Assembly (NCBI GenBank): GCA_032622095.1
Contig: CP136064.1
Span: forward strand, 130,497,605-130,561,604
DNA length: 64,000 bases
Reading direction: 5' to 3'
From: Siphonodentalium dalli
Taxonomy: Eukaryota > Mollusca > Scaphopoda > Gadilida > Siphonodentaliidae
The notes beneath the pieces were generated by a model. The model did not search any database. It worked only from the letters and a program-made list of their open reading frames with translations, and had not been told where the DNA came from. Positions 24,945 through 37,600 of the stretch are shown one piece after another. Both the position numbers and the translations under genes were made by a program. Position 1 is the first letter of the stretch. Each line of letters opens with the position of its first letter.

Positions 24945-26250
24945 TATTCCAAAATCGCGAATTTCTGTAAAATATCACCAGCGGGTATCATCAATCATTA
25001 ATTTGACCATAGCCACCACCATTTAAAAAAAAATTAATTTTCGTTTCCGATAGCCCAATATAATTCTGCATAAAAAAAAAAACTAGTTTCAACTTGTTCT
25101 ACCCGACCACTTTTGGCGTTTGGCCGCTGCACTAGAAATAATAATGTAAACGACAATAAACAAAATTGAAATTCCCAACTGCACCTTTTACCGGACTCGG
25201 CCTCGGGGTCGCAGTACAACTTTTAATGCGTCACAAAAATCCCAATTTCTATAAATAAAACCCTCATGTGCCCATAGATTACCAAGAAACTGTAGCTGAT
25301 AATACACCCGGAGAGCGAAATCAGTCGAGATTTAAAACCGATGGACAAAATCAGACAGACGTAAGATAGCATTGCGTCATAGTTGGAGGGCAGGAAGTTT
25401 TATATTGAATGAGTTGTCCGCCAACCTGACCATTGCTACCTTACCTGCAAGATAGAGTAGAGTTCCCCCTTGTTACACTATTGCGGTCGAAACATCGATC
25501 ACCTTTAGCATTCCGTGCAATATTTTGACCGATATTCTTAACACTTGGGAGCGGTAGGTTTAAAGATATTTTCTGTTGGAAGATTTGTTTTATTTTGGAA
25601 CAGAAAGTTGACTAATAATCTACATAAGGTATAGTATCTGTGTTAACTTTTGTCGCAAATTCTGCTTAATGATTTGATGTACACGCTTTTAATATAGGCA
25701 CGACACAATGATAATTTATTGTGGAAAAATTGTGGAAAGAGCGTTTATTATCAGCTTAGAATATATGTGGATCAACATAGCTAATGTTGGTACCCGAATC
25801 CAACAATTACATAGTCAAATATTGAATTAACTTGACAAAGATAATTATTGAAATAAATATTGAAGTTGCCAGAATATTTGCATAATAAAGAGCGTTTACT
25901 ATAAATTTTATTTTGTGTGGAATATAAACCTATTTCATGCTATTTTGGTGAATTTCATTGTCACAATTTAACAAAGAGAGTCTCAGTATTAGCCTATATT
26001 TATATGTGCAGGTTATCACTAACACTAGCTGACGTCTACAATGCAGAGCGTTTACTATTTTATAATATCTTTGTGAATCGTAAACCTATATTCGGTTATT
26101 TTATGCCGATATATTTAGATTTTATATCAGTTGACATATTAACAAGAGGTGGCATCAGAGATGCTGTGTCTCGTTTTCGGTGGCTTACCGCCGGTGGCTA
26201 CCGCCAATTGGTGTGCATCAGTATCGGTAGACTAATGAATAGGTAAAATC
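24945..26250. other. No gene; several AAAGAGCGTTTA motifs
   Basis: AGAGCGTTTA words occur at 25737, 25890 and 26044. The ORF at 25917-26246 runs through AT-rich DNA without recognisable motifs. Confidence 0.4.
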
Positions 26251-26700
26251 GAAAAATGACTAATTAAGGGCCATAACTCTATCAAATTTTATCGGACCTG
26301 GCCGGTTTTCGAACTCGACCGAGATATTCTTGGGAGACACCTATATACCAAATTTCAATCAAATCGGATAACGTTTGTTGAAGTTATCGCGCTAACGAGC
26401 TGAAAATTCGTGAAAAATGACTAATTAAGGGCCATAACTCTATCAAATTTTATCGGACCAGGCCGGTTTTCGAACTCATCCGAGATATTCTTGGGAGACA
26501 CCTATATACTAAATTTCAATCAAATCGGATAACGTTTGTTGAAGTTATCGCGCTAACGAGCTGAAAATTCGTGAAACATGACTAATTAAGGGCCATAACT
26601 CTATCAAATTTTATCGGACCAGGCCGGTTTTCGAACTCATCCGAGATATTCTTGGTTTCGCGCTAACGAGCTGAAAATTCAAAGGGCCATAACTCTGTAA
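26251..26700. repeat. ~161-bp tandem repeat, 2.7 copies
   Basis: AAATGACTAATTAAGGGCCA recurs near 26251, 26412 and 26572. Each unit contains TTTTATCGGACC, GGTTTTCGAACTC and GAAGTTATCGCGCTAACGAG. The third unit has an internal deletion. Confidence 0.9.
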
Positions 26701-26855
26701 TAAATGTGCGGACGAACCCGATTTTTTTAAATCCGTCAATAAACGGTTGAGTTATAAGCAAAACACGTCGCCCGTACGCCCGCCCGCCCGTCCGCCGCCC
26801 ACCGTCCCTCATCAAACTTTAAGTCGAGTTTTGGAAAAAAACTCGACTAATAAAA
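26701..26855. repeat. Repeat end with CG-rich tract and hairpin
   Basis: A CCCGTACGCCCGCCCGCCCG tract is followed by the hairpin AGTCGAGTTTTGG...AAAACTCGACT (about 26822-26848). The arrangement of simple CG tract plus terminal hairpin after the 161-bp units suggests the end of one transposable element, possibly Helitron-like. This was not resolved. Confidence 0.35.
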
Positions 26856-27169
26856 TAATTAGCGCCCACTGAATAAAGAGCGTTCATTCCTTAACTTAAT
26901 TATTTATGCTACCATCATCCCTTGTATTTAATTAATAGTGATCGGCCCTATACCCTAATAAGAGCGTTTAACCCTTTCGTTACGGGATCGGCGCTGGTGC
27001 AGCATTAAAGATCATGTGCCAATGCATTCTCTTATATATGCAAGTCTCCCATAGGGAGCCTCGCATATAAAGATAATGCACTGGCAAACAATGTCAATGT
27101 AAATATTGTTAGGCCAATGTATTCTCTTATATATATTTTTAATCTGTTATTTGAGATAAGTAGAAACTT

Positions 27170-28710
27170 GAACAAGAAATTGTTATGCGCGTTCATGACT
27201 TCCAAAAGGCATTCGACGTAGTGTGGAGGCAAGGACTTTTGGTGAAACTTTTGAAATATGGGATCAATGGGAAAATATTCACGGTTATTGCCAACATGTA
27301 TAATCATATTAAATCCTGTGTTCAAGCAGAGGGACACATCCATTTACTTCCCCTGCCATGCTGGTGTTAGGCAAGGAGTGAACCTACCCCATACTATTCA
27401 CACTGTACTTGAACGATTTGCAAGAATATTTACTCGATAACGACGTAGTGGGCTTAAAAACAATAGACCTAGAAATAGAGAATCAACTCAACTATTATGT
27501 AAACATTTTCATAATTATTTACGCCGATGATACGACACTCATGGCGGAAACCCCAAAAGTATTACAACAATAATTGGATCTCTTTGAAAAATATTGCAAT
27601 AAATGGAAATTAACAGTGAATATCGAGAAAACAAAAAGTGTCAACCTATCGAAGACCAGTCTCCCAAAAAAAGACAAAATTTCTGTTCAAAGGTAGAAGA
27701 ATCGAAACAGTAAACAAATTTAATTACCTTGGAATAATATTTTGCAAATCTGGATCATTCACGACGTCAAAAAAGGCCCTGGCAGAAAAAGCTACCAAAG
27801 CCATGTACTCAGTTATTGGAAAATCGCGAAAGCACTGTCTCTCGATCAAAACCAACTTGATTTGTTCGACCTGCACGTTATGCCAATTTTATTATATGGT
27901 TGCGAGATTTGGGGTTTCAGTAACAATGATATTTTGGAAAAAGTTCATCGAAAACTTATGAAGCATATTCTTAACCTCAGACCATTTACTCCCAAATTCA
28001 TGCTGTATGGGGAATGCGAGAGGCTACCAATTGACGTGTATACAAACACGAGAATAATAAAATATTGGTGTAAAATTATGAACAGTGCGGAGGTAAAATA
28101 TCTCAGAATACTTCTGAAATTAGCACAGACTATGTTTGATATCAACGCTAATAATTTCCCTTTGTTACACAGAATCCACGATTGATTAGAACACTGTAAC
28201 CAATTACATGCATGGCACATGGACCGCATACCGGATACTGGCCAATTCGTTTCGTATATAAAGTGTAGTAGTTTAATTTCACAATTCACAGATAACTGGG
28301 AATAACAACTCCAGTCGTGGTAAGACATACCAAATTTTTAAACATGACATCTTTCGAAAGGTATCTAACGTTGAAAGTAGTAAACCGGATTACATTATGT
28401 AAATTTAGAACCAGTAATCGCCATTTACCGATTGAAACAGGACGCTGGCGAAAACCTGAACAAACTGACCGACTATGTCCACTATGTAACTCCAGAAAGA
28501 TTGGAGATGAATTTCATTATCTTCTCGAATGCGACAGATTGTCACCCGAGCGACAGCGATTACTATCAAAATTTACTAACAAAAAACAAATTACTATCAC
28601 AATGAGTGAAATACTGAACCAGAACAATTCAACAGACATACGGAAATTGTGCGATTTTATTAAAATAATTAATCGTGAACTTATAAATTCGGTTAAGCTT
28701 GGGTAGATAC
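27170..28710 (+). pseudogene. Frameshifted LINE reverse transcriptase
   Basis: Reading + with several frame changes gives VHDFQKAFDVVW (RT motif A), then GVRQGVNL (motif B, degraded), PILFTLYLNDLQEYL, IIYADDTTLMAE (motif C, YADD at about 27520-27531) and KFNYLGIIF. The C-terminal region has LYGCEIWGF, then FRTSNRHLPIETGRWRK with CPLCNS and EFHYLLECDR, the end domain common in invertebrate LINEs. An in-frame stop follows LQQ near 27570. The 5' end is missing. The family is different from that of the 17640 LINE. Confidence 0.8.
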
Positions 28711-30059
28711 TGAACATGATAGTAAATGACACTGCATTCATACGAAGCTAACATGAACTAACGTGCGCAAGCGACTAAACCTGAGTGAATACATACCCTT
28801 AACTAGAATGCACTCACTGGAGCTGCCTATTTTTGCGGTGTCTTGCCAACAACAGTATTAACCACGGGTGCTGCATGGCCCCTCTGAGAGATCGATAACA
28901 AATATGGATATCAAATTTCAGTTCATCCATCGCTGAAATATTTGTGTGTACGGACAGAATATCTCTGTTATCTCCAGTTGATCTATATTACATTAATTAC
29001 CATACGAGTTGTTTAACATATTTATAGAACAATATAGACATCGCTGATATGAAGGGTGTGAAGACGATTGGTTGTCGATGATGCTATATATTATATACCA
29101 ATGAACTAAATTACTAGTTTGACTAGAATGATTTATGTATGCCATTGCAAGTCAGCGGCAAAACCATCGAAGACAATTACAAATACCGACACAATTAAAA
29201 GGGAACTGTTAATAAAACTTTTTGTTCAGTAAAATAAACTATACCAGTGTCATAACGTAGAATTAAGGTTACTAAAAACGAATCATATTCGAAAACACCA
29301 ACTTATAGCGTAAAAATCGAGATTTTAATGACTTTTTGACGTCGATAATAATAAGGAAAAACTAAAAAGCCAGTTTTATGTGCACAAAGAAGCGTGACGT
29401 CAACGTGGGAACGCAACTTTTTTTCGGATGAGGGAATAAGACGTAAACATGTCCACGTGTTTTCTCATTTGTTTTGTTAATGGCGACTTACGATACAAAT
29501 CTACTATTTTCAACAATTTGGACATTTAGAAAGTATTGATGACTGAAGTGTGTAAATCATATAATATCACGGAGTTGTGCTACGTTGGACGCTGTTTTGA
29601 GAATTTTCGATGAATATTGTAAATTGGATTTTCGATTCTGGACTGGAGGTTGACCTTTCGCAATTGAAACAAATTGACACTTTTATAGACAGATTTATGT
29701 TTTAGAGGAATGTTTATCAACCAAGAGTCAAAATTATTGGACTGTAGGCCTAATGTGCATAGAACAGTTGTCTGCAGTTTTCAACACATTCTTGGTGGAA
29801 AAAGATTCTAAAACTACGATGGCAATTTGGGAAGTAAATCACCTATTTTCGATGGTAATCCGACGTGGGCCGTATTCAACAATGCCAGCTAGGAGCTGAT
29901 GCTGAACTCTTCCAATTTGATGATTATTTATTATAATTAATAAATTTTTTTTTTTAATCATTTCGCTTGTATATATTCTCCAAAATCAGTTGGACAAGTG
30001 TAGGTGAACAACCAATATATATTGTACAATAATAGCCTGATCGAGTTAAAATAGATTCA
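28711..30059. other. No gene; contains a promoter-like block shared with 55.2 kb
   Basis: A block beginning AAAGGGAACTGTTAA (29209) and ending with GTGACGTCAACGTGGGA (about 29391) and an ATGGCG (29482) has an inverted counterpart at 55204-55450. The rest shows no recognisable feature. Confidence 0.45.
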
Positions 30060-30061
30060 TT

Positions 30062-30335
30062 GATCGGTCTTCCTGGCATATTGCTCACTGCTGTATTGTA
30101 AGAGGGGAGACCTCTAAATTTCTTGAACATTGAAATTCCGTTTGTTTAAGAATTTGTAGATGTTTATATTGAATATTCTCAGTAAATAATTATTCTGTTT
30201 GTCTCAAAAGAAATCCGAATAATTGTTATTGTTTGCAAGTACTAGTATTGGTTGAAAGATAATTATAGAACAGTTTAGATTGACTCCCCTCTTACCAGAT
30301 GCATGCTGACTGTGGAAGACCGATCGGTCTATTTA
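30062..30335. mobile_element. Putative inverted-end MITE, ends GATCGGTCTTCC
   Basis: GATCGGTCTTCC...GTAAGAGGGGAG (30062-30110) is mirrored by CTCCCCTCTTAC...GGAAGACCGATC (about 30286-30328). The arms are about 45 bp with mismatches. No target duplication was confirmed. Confidence 0.55.
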
Positions 30336-30738
30336 AGCACTTCCGGGCTATTATACATGTAGATCACTCGGTGATTCACCAAGGTTCGTTGGATGGCTCA
30401 AACGATGGCTCAAACGATGTTTCCTAAGAAATTCCTACCATGGCCGGTTTATATATACCCTTAATTTGAACCACACAGTTGATTGTTTCGTACCATATGT
30501 TTTGTCATTTCACACCATATACATTTGTATGTTTCGTTGGTTCCCACAAATGGTAATTGGTCATGCGTATGCAGCGTACCATGTGAAAAATTATTTTAAT
30601 TTTGTTAACTTAATGAAAGCGAACATGTTTACGATTTAAAGTTACGTGATGATGACAACCAGACAATTACATGTAAACATATTTCTTTCTTTTTTGCGAA
30701 AAAATTTTAACAAATTGAAATTGTGGCAACAAAGTTAA

Positions 30739-31013
30739 AGATACATAATCGGAATTAACGCTTTCATATTACTATTTCCTTGGCTTCGGGGGTAAACATA
30801 TTTGATTCGAGTCGAGGAACCCACCCGTGTTGAACAAAATATTGATAAATAACAGGTTTTGGAAAATTTTGGCAATTGTTTACTATTGTTGACTGGTTAG
30901 CATATTTTTTTTTTGGGCATTTAATCGATTCTGATAACCGAAGCGGCATTTCAAAAAAATGTTTGTTGTTGGAATCTGATAATATGGGAACCATCGAATC
31001 GGTTTGAGTACCT
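30739..31013. mobile_element. TTAA-flanked MITE, copy 2
   Basis: TTAA (30735-30738), then AGATACATAATCGGAATTAA. The end is GGTTTGAGTACCT followed by TTAA (31014-31017). It carries the GGCTTCGGGGGTAAACA and TTCGAGTCGAGGAACCCA signature of the family. Confidence 0.75.
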
Positions 31014-31737
31014 TTAATGTTATTTCCAAAAAATAATACGGTATACTCAATGGTACAAATCGTCGAAATGATACATGTACTGGTATGAAATGTCCAGAAC
31101 CCTGGTGCGAAACATCTCTATGTCAAACTTCTATGGCACGAAATGTCCAGCAACCTATTGGCTGTTCAGTCCATTGCACATTATAATTTATTTCCAAATA
31201 AAGGTAATACTAAATATTAAAGCAGTGTTTAGAGTTAAGTTCAATCTTAATTGTACATGTGATATAGTCACACGGACTTGATGTAAAGAAAACAAGTAAA
31301 ATTGAGGATGCCACTTTATCAAACATTATAAATGCATCAATATTCTATTGATATGTATACCGGTACATGTAATGCTTTACAAACGCATGTTTTTGTATAT
31401 ATATTTTTACTTGTTTTCTTAACAAGCCCCTGTGGCCTCAGTTTAAGTACATGTACATGTATAGGAAGCCACGACTTATCTGCGAAAGAGCTCTGGGTAT
31501 CTTGTTCACTCATTGTGTGACCACTGAAATCAGAGACGTGGCTAGATAGTCTCCCTATTGGGGAGGGGGTCCACCTTGATACATGTATGTTACGACAGCA
31601 CCACTTGGAAGAAAGTTTCCTACTGATGGCTATATCGGTAAAAAAAAAAATTCAAATTTTTGCCCGGTATGGCTTGTTATCAAACTACATTTGTACATGT
31701 ACTTACCGTAGGTGAATATCACTTCAATTTGCCTTAA

Positions 31738-31932
31738 AGGTACTCAATCCGATCAGAGGGTCCCATCTCAACAGATTCCAACAACAATCCGATCAGAGGG
31801 TCCTATATTACTATTTCTTTGGCTTTTAGGGTAACAAATATTTGATTCGAGTCGAGAAACCCATCAAACAAAGCTCAGAGTTATTAGATATTGATTTTTT
31901 AAATTTGTTATTTTCTCGAGATGAGTACTAAT
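31738..31932. mobile_element. Left half of split TTAA-flanked MITE (copy 4)
   Basis: TTAA (31734-31737) then AGGTACTCAATCCGATCAGA, and on to GATGAGTACTAAT, where the sequence breaks. The intact copy at 57491-57971 continues GTACTAATAATTGCC, and this continuation is found at 51069. Everything between is therefore an insertion. Confidence 0.8.
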
Positions 31933-32501
31933 AGCGAGTTTGCGATTTCAAACCGGTACGGGTACCGGTACGCGTACGGGTAGCTACCCGTACCGGTACA
32001 CGTTTTGTAATCGCAAACTGTTTTACGGGTAGAATTCATCACATCGACTGGTATTGTATGGTGAGCCAACTGCAACAAAAATAATATTATGATATAGATA
32101 GATTGCTATTCGTATTATTGGCCGATGTTATACTTAGCGTTATGGATTGCTGGAAATGTGTATTTAGATTAGATGGGCACCAGGATAATCGGTTGCTTTC
32201 ATCAAGGACGAGGCCAGCAGTTGGAAGGGGTTGTGCTTTTCTTTCACTTATCTTGCCATAATCTTGGTAACATTTAAAACATTAGGATTCTACAAGTCAT
32301 AGACCGATCGAGTGTTGACTATAAATCGGTTGGAATTTTTAGACTTAAAAAATTATGTTATAGTTAAATTTTCCAACCAATATTCGGTGTAAAATGTATT
32401 GTTTTAGACCCAGGGTCTAATAATGTATTACGCGTACTTTCAGTCAGATATAAGACCGAATTTGTCCCTCATTTTAGTTGGGGAATATTAAGTCATATTA
32501 A

Positions 32502-32965
32502 AGATGCATAATCCGAATTAACGCTCCCAAGTTACAATTTCTTTGGCTTCGGTGGGGGGGGGGGGGGGGGGGGTGGGGGTAACAATATTGGATTCGAGTC
32601 GAAGAACACACCAATCAAAGCTCAGGTTGAACAAATATCGATTTTTGAAGTTCGTTATTTCTTGAAATGTGTAATTATTTGTGGCCCAGAAAAGAGTCAC
32701 CAAACCGACGGTCTCTGACAAATTTGACGAAGATGGATAAATCTAAAATCAAGTGGTAATACGGCCAAATTTCGTGATAATAAGGCCATATTTCGTTGAA
32801 CAACATGTTGATAAATAACACGTTTTGGGAAATTTTATACCATAGTTGAAGCGGTTAGCATTATTTTGTTTGTAATTAATGGATTCTGATAACAAAGCGT
32901 GTTTTGAATAAATGTTGTTGATGTAACTTGGTGATATGGGGACTGTCTGGTCGGATTGAATACCT
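32502..32965. mobile_element. TTAA-flanked MITE, copy 3
   Basis: TTAA (32498-32501) then AGATGCATAATCCGAATTAA. The end is GGTCGGATTGAATACCT then TTAA (32966-32969). A G run of about 20 at 32552 interrupts the GGCTTCGG...GGTAACA signature. Confidence 0.75.
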
Positions 32966-33312
32966 TTAAGTAACATTGATTTGGAATCTTTAATTAGATC
33001 GAAGGGTCGGCCCTTCGGGGCAAGGGGATATTTATCCCAAGAATTGGGATTTTTGTCGGGATCTAAACCCGGAGTTATGTTGATAAGTTAAACTTAATTT
33101 GTAACAATAAAATGTGTTAAAATGTAGTATTTTTATTATGTGGATTGAATAAAGAGCGTCTGCTTCACTTCTTTGCGAAACACAGAAAACAGCTGAAACT
33201 CGCTCTGATTATGCTTTGATTTTGTAGAGGTACTTCGTGTCTTTAGCGACCTGTATTATCCCCACCAGTATTGTGGTTCAAATGCACCATGTCCGTTCAG
33301 ATGGTAAATATA

Positions 33313-34389
33313 AGAAGAATAGGGGTCTCGTTGCCTTCACATCTAAAAATAGAATCTTTGGGGTCTAAAATTGGTTGTACTAAAATATTCCCAAAATATC
33401 AAAAACCCAAAAATTATTTTTCCAAAAAAAAAATTTCAAAACTTTCAAAAATTATTTTTTCCAAAAAATTTCAAAATCCCAAAACTTCCAAAAAATTTTA
33501 AAACCCCAAAATTTCAAAAGAAAACATTTCAAAACCCTCAAAATTATTTCTCCAAAAAAAGTTTAAATAAAAAATTTATAACGAGTTTTCGGTTTCTGAT
33601 AATCTCGATATTAAAAAAATGTCGAATGTTAAATTATTTGCGCGTAATATCTTTCGTTATTTTTTTTGTTCAACCAATGTTTCAATGTATTTATTAATCG
33701 ATGTTTAGAAATAGCTTTATTGGACATTGTGACCATCGATATGAATGCATACATTCCAGTGTTTTATCGGACGCAGTTCATATAATTGTCATACCTGAAA
33801 ATAGACACCATTACTTTTACATAAATAATAAAGAGCGTTTATTCTTTACACTCTCTCTATCCCATATGACAGGTGTGTATTATCGTGAATTATTGGAAGT
33901 TTTGAGATGTACTATGTTGAATCACGAGCGGACAACCCCCAGAATGAATTGTCATATTCGCTGTACACGCAATCACACACGCGACATTGGTGGTAACAAT
34001 GTGTCTTTCACACCTTTGCTTTACCAAATGAATTATATTATTTCCCCGTTCACAGTTATATGCTATTCAGAAAACATATCGATTTAATGTCTGAACAAAC
34101 GGGTTAGTATCAATTAAGGTTGATAAACTGTGTCATTCACACGATAATTAGTTAGCCAAAACATGCAAACGTCCAGGACACTCCATTATAGAAATTGCTT
34201 TGATGACATTGTTATAACAACATGACGTAATAACCACTTATCACTCCAGTCACACTTACGATCATATACCGAAACTACAGGTAGCACCGGTGATGTAACA
34301 TTATATCACTGCTATTGTACCAATGATAGGTTCAGACATGTTCGATGTTTAGAAATAGATATTAACAATTGTTAAATGTGCAGGTGTTC
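33313..34389 (+). repeat. Polinton left terminal inverted repeat (~1.08 kb)
   Basis: It matches the inverse of 48293-49355 with only scattered substitutions and small indels, and ends at TGTGCAGGTGTTC on both sides. Its outer part is a low-complexity stretch of CAAAA/TTTCC words. Confidence 0.93.
33701..34087 (+). CDS. TIR-borne hypothetical protein (128 aa), left copy
   Basis: An uninterrupted 128-codon ORF inside the left TIR. The right TIR holds the same ORF (48582-48968, -) with one difference, Val to Ala. The sequence has several Cys and His residues (for example GHCDHRYECIHSS and NCHIRCTRNHTRD), no membrane segment, and no family I recognise. Being in a TIR keeps both copies alike without any protein-level selection, so openness is weak evidence of coding. 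The AATAAAGAGCGTTTATTC motif lies inside it, encoding the NNKERLF segment. It may be a chance ORF. Confidence 0.3.
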   Translation: MFRNSFIGHCDHRYECIHSSVLSDAVHIIVIPENRHHYFYINNKERLFFTLSLSHMTGVYYRELLEVLRCTMLNHERTTPRMNCHIRCTRNHTRDIGGNNVSFTPLLYQMNYIISPFTVICYSENISI

Positions 34390-34552
34390 TCAGCGGGGGG
34401 AACACAGGGTTATGTAATAATAACCAGTTAAACAACTAATGTTGCCTCGTCCGTACAAAACCAATTATCGGCCTATTCATACATTACGTTCATATATATA
34501 ATCTTATATAATGTTACATCATCCGGGCTTGCATATGTTCGGGATTTTATGG

Positions 34553-34561
34553 TATAAAAAT
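34553..34561 (+). promoter_or_regulatory. TATA box of the polymerase gene
   Basis: TATAAAAAT lies about 80 bp upstream of the ATG at 34633, just inside the left TIR boundary. Transcription would be expected to start near 34584. Confidence 0.6.
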
Positions 34562-34632
34562 ATAGATTACTAAGCTGTATTCCATATAGTGAATATACGC
34601 CGTTGTAATCACTACTCAGGACTTGTCGAAAA

Positions 34633-37600
34633 ATGGCTGAAGAAATAATGACACCTCTGACAGTGGAGGAAATTTATGAAATAGAATGTATTCTGCAAGA
34701 CATCGAAGAATACGACAAGGCTATCGTAGCTTATCAACTGGATGAAGATATAATTGAAGCATCTACGCTTTGTTCAGGAGATGACCCATGGCCGAACCAA
34801 ATCGGATACGGAGAACATGATGCGCCTAAAAATGATGTTAACAACTCACAACCCGGTACAGCTGGACCATCAGGATTACAAAACCGAGAAGACGAACATA
34901 CACCTCATCAAGAAGGAGCTGTAAAATCAGACAATCAAACAGCCGGCAGTTCTGATATTCAAATAACCGGATATAGCATTCGCAAAAGGAGTGAACGAAC
35001 CTTCGGAAACAATTTGGCAACACAGAGAACATATGAGATCAAATTAGATGAAATTTACAAAGAGAAAAAGTTAATCGACATATACAGGAATCTACATTCA
35101 ATGTTCGAGGACACTATTCAAAGAGCTCGTGGAAATTTGGCTGACAATGATCTTGGCAGAGTTATCATTCACCATGAGAGTTTGGACAACCCTATAGTAG
35201 TTCCGTTACAAACGTTGCAAACGTTAAATGCTAACACTGTGATTGACAGAATCGAACTCGTTTTGAACAGCAACCAAACACTGACTGTTAATCAAAGTTT
35301 CCGCATAGATATAGGCACCATCGAGTTACCTAAAGGCGGAGCACGGAGGAGGATAACTGCTTTACATAATGAAAGTGACAATCTAAGAAATAAAACATCG
35401 ATCGTTACGATTGAAAATACCGACAATATGTGTATGGCTCGGGCTATCGCCACATGTTGGTGTAAATTAAATATTTGCAGTCCTGATGAATGGCTAGAAA
35501 TAACACAGAATAGAGGAACCAGAAATAATTTACAACTCATCATGGAATACAGAAAAGTACCGATCAATTATTACAACAATCTGCTGTGCAAAAAACGTAC
35601 TGAACAAGGAAAATTAGCCAAAGCAATTAGTGTCATCGCAGGTGTATCAACAGACAGACCAGCCAGTTTAGCAGATCTAAAAGCATTCGAGGACACTCTG
35701 AATTTGACAATACTAGTCGTCAGTGCTAGACTGGGTAATAAATTCATTACCAGCGCGCCTACAGACGGTATAGAAAGACCCGTGATATATTTATATCTCA
35801 CTGCTAATGAACATTTCCACGCTATACAATCCATAACGGGATTCTTTAGCGCAATATATTTCTGTGTGCATTGTTTAAAACATTATTCAACCAAAGGAAA
35901 GCATTATTGTGAACACACCTGTTTCGTGTGTAAAAGTGATAAATGTGAACAAAGTGAAAACAAAGAACATTGTTCAGATTGTAATATGACGTGTATGTCT
36001 CATCAATGTTTCGTGCGTCATAAAGCAAAACCTATTAATCAAGCTTCGGGAGAAACGACAGCTCCTTGTCAAAAATGGTGGAAATGCTTGGACTGTACAA
36101 AAGTCATGGAGAGAGGGAAAAGACGTCCGAATCAACACGTGTGCGGAGAAACATTTTGTAGATCGTGTGACAAATACACAATGGGAGCACACGAATGTTA
36201 TGTAAGGGCCATACCTCCCGTTACTGATGATGAAAGAGCTAAATTCTGTTTCTTCGACTTCGAAACCATTCAACGCGATATATTGGAATGTTCTGAAGGA
36301 TATGCACCTTTACATACAAAGGATTGCCAGGACTGTAAAGAGGATCATATATGCAAGAAATGTGCTAAGTGTCAGGTGAGTCTTAACCTAATTGTAATAT
36401 ATATATGTAACACATTACAGTCGAAATCACGATAACGTAACGCTCTTTATTAAAGGCGCGCATAAGTAGAGACGCTCTTTCATTTTTAAAAATTATATTA
36501 GATTATCGCTGAACGCTCTTTAGCTGTTACCTCGCGTGTGAGATTACCATATAACAATAACATACTTGAATTCGACCAAAGTTAAGGGGGTCTCAATATT
36601 AAAATTCAACTGAGTCACAGATGTTAAACCGAGTAATTAACTTTTTTAATTCTTGACACATTGAAAAAATGTGTACCATATTTTTTTGTGAAAAGAGATT
36701 TTGTAATTGTTATATAGTAAACTAACATAATATATAATTGTTTTTACTTTATTGAACTTGATATCTGCGTGCTTGAATCGGCAATTATACAGGCTATATG
36801 TCGGATCATGATATACATTTATAATATTGACACGTAGATTGGAAGGAGTAATTTTTAGGATCAACCAACGAACAATAGTAATACGTCAACGCTCTTTATT
36901 AACGTTGAACCCATACCAAAACATTTTTTTTTTTTAATAATTATCTGAACAAAGTGTAGACGTTTTATTTTGTTTTTTATTATCGATAAAGCTAGAGGTT
37001 AAAACGTTCAATTATTACTTTTCAGAACTGTTTAAAAACATGGTGCGGAAAAGTCCAGCATACACCGAACTTCCTCGTCGCCCAAACAGCTTGCTACGAA
37101 TGCATGCATGAATCGTTGGAAGTGAAACCGAACTGTAGAAATTGCGGACCTCTATGTGATGCGTGTATCGACAGTGATGCGAAGAAGAAGAAGAAGAGTG
37201 ACCGAAATTTATGTTCGGATACATGCGGACTCCGAGAGGTTATATTTAGCGGTCCTGATACCGGTGAAAAGTTTGGAAAATGGTTATTCTCGGAACAACA
37301 CAAGGGATTCATAGCACTGGCTCACAACTTCAAGGGTTACGATGGATATTTTCTCATGGAATATCTCATTGATCAATCATTGAGACCCAAAGTTATATAT
37401 AATGGATCCAAATTGATGTACCTATACGTGGAAAAAGATCTTCATATCAAAGTACTGGACAGTCTCAGCTTTCTACCAATGAAGTTGGCACTGTTACCGA
37501 AAACTTTCGGTCTGGATGGCGAGAAAAAAGGATGGTTCCCGCACTTTTTCAATAAATCAGCCAACCAGAATTATGAAGGACCCTATCCGGATGCCAAATA

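Noticed and set aside
33371-33697. 108-codon ORF at the outer part of the TIRs (also 49298-48972)
   Set aside because: It translates a CAAAA/TTTCC low-complexity tract into Lys/Phe/Pro repeats. It is kept alike in both TIRs by their identity, not by evident coding constraint.
36646-36864. Minus-strand ORF in the polymerase intron
   Set aside because: AT-rich chance ORF within an intron with clear splice sites.
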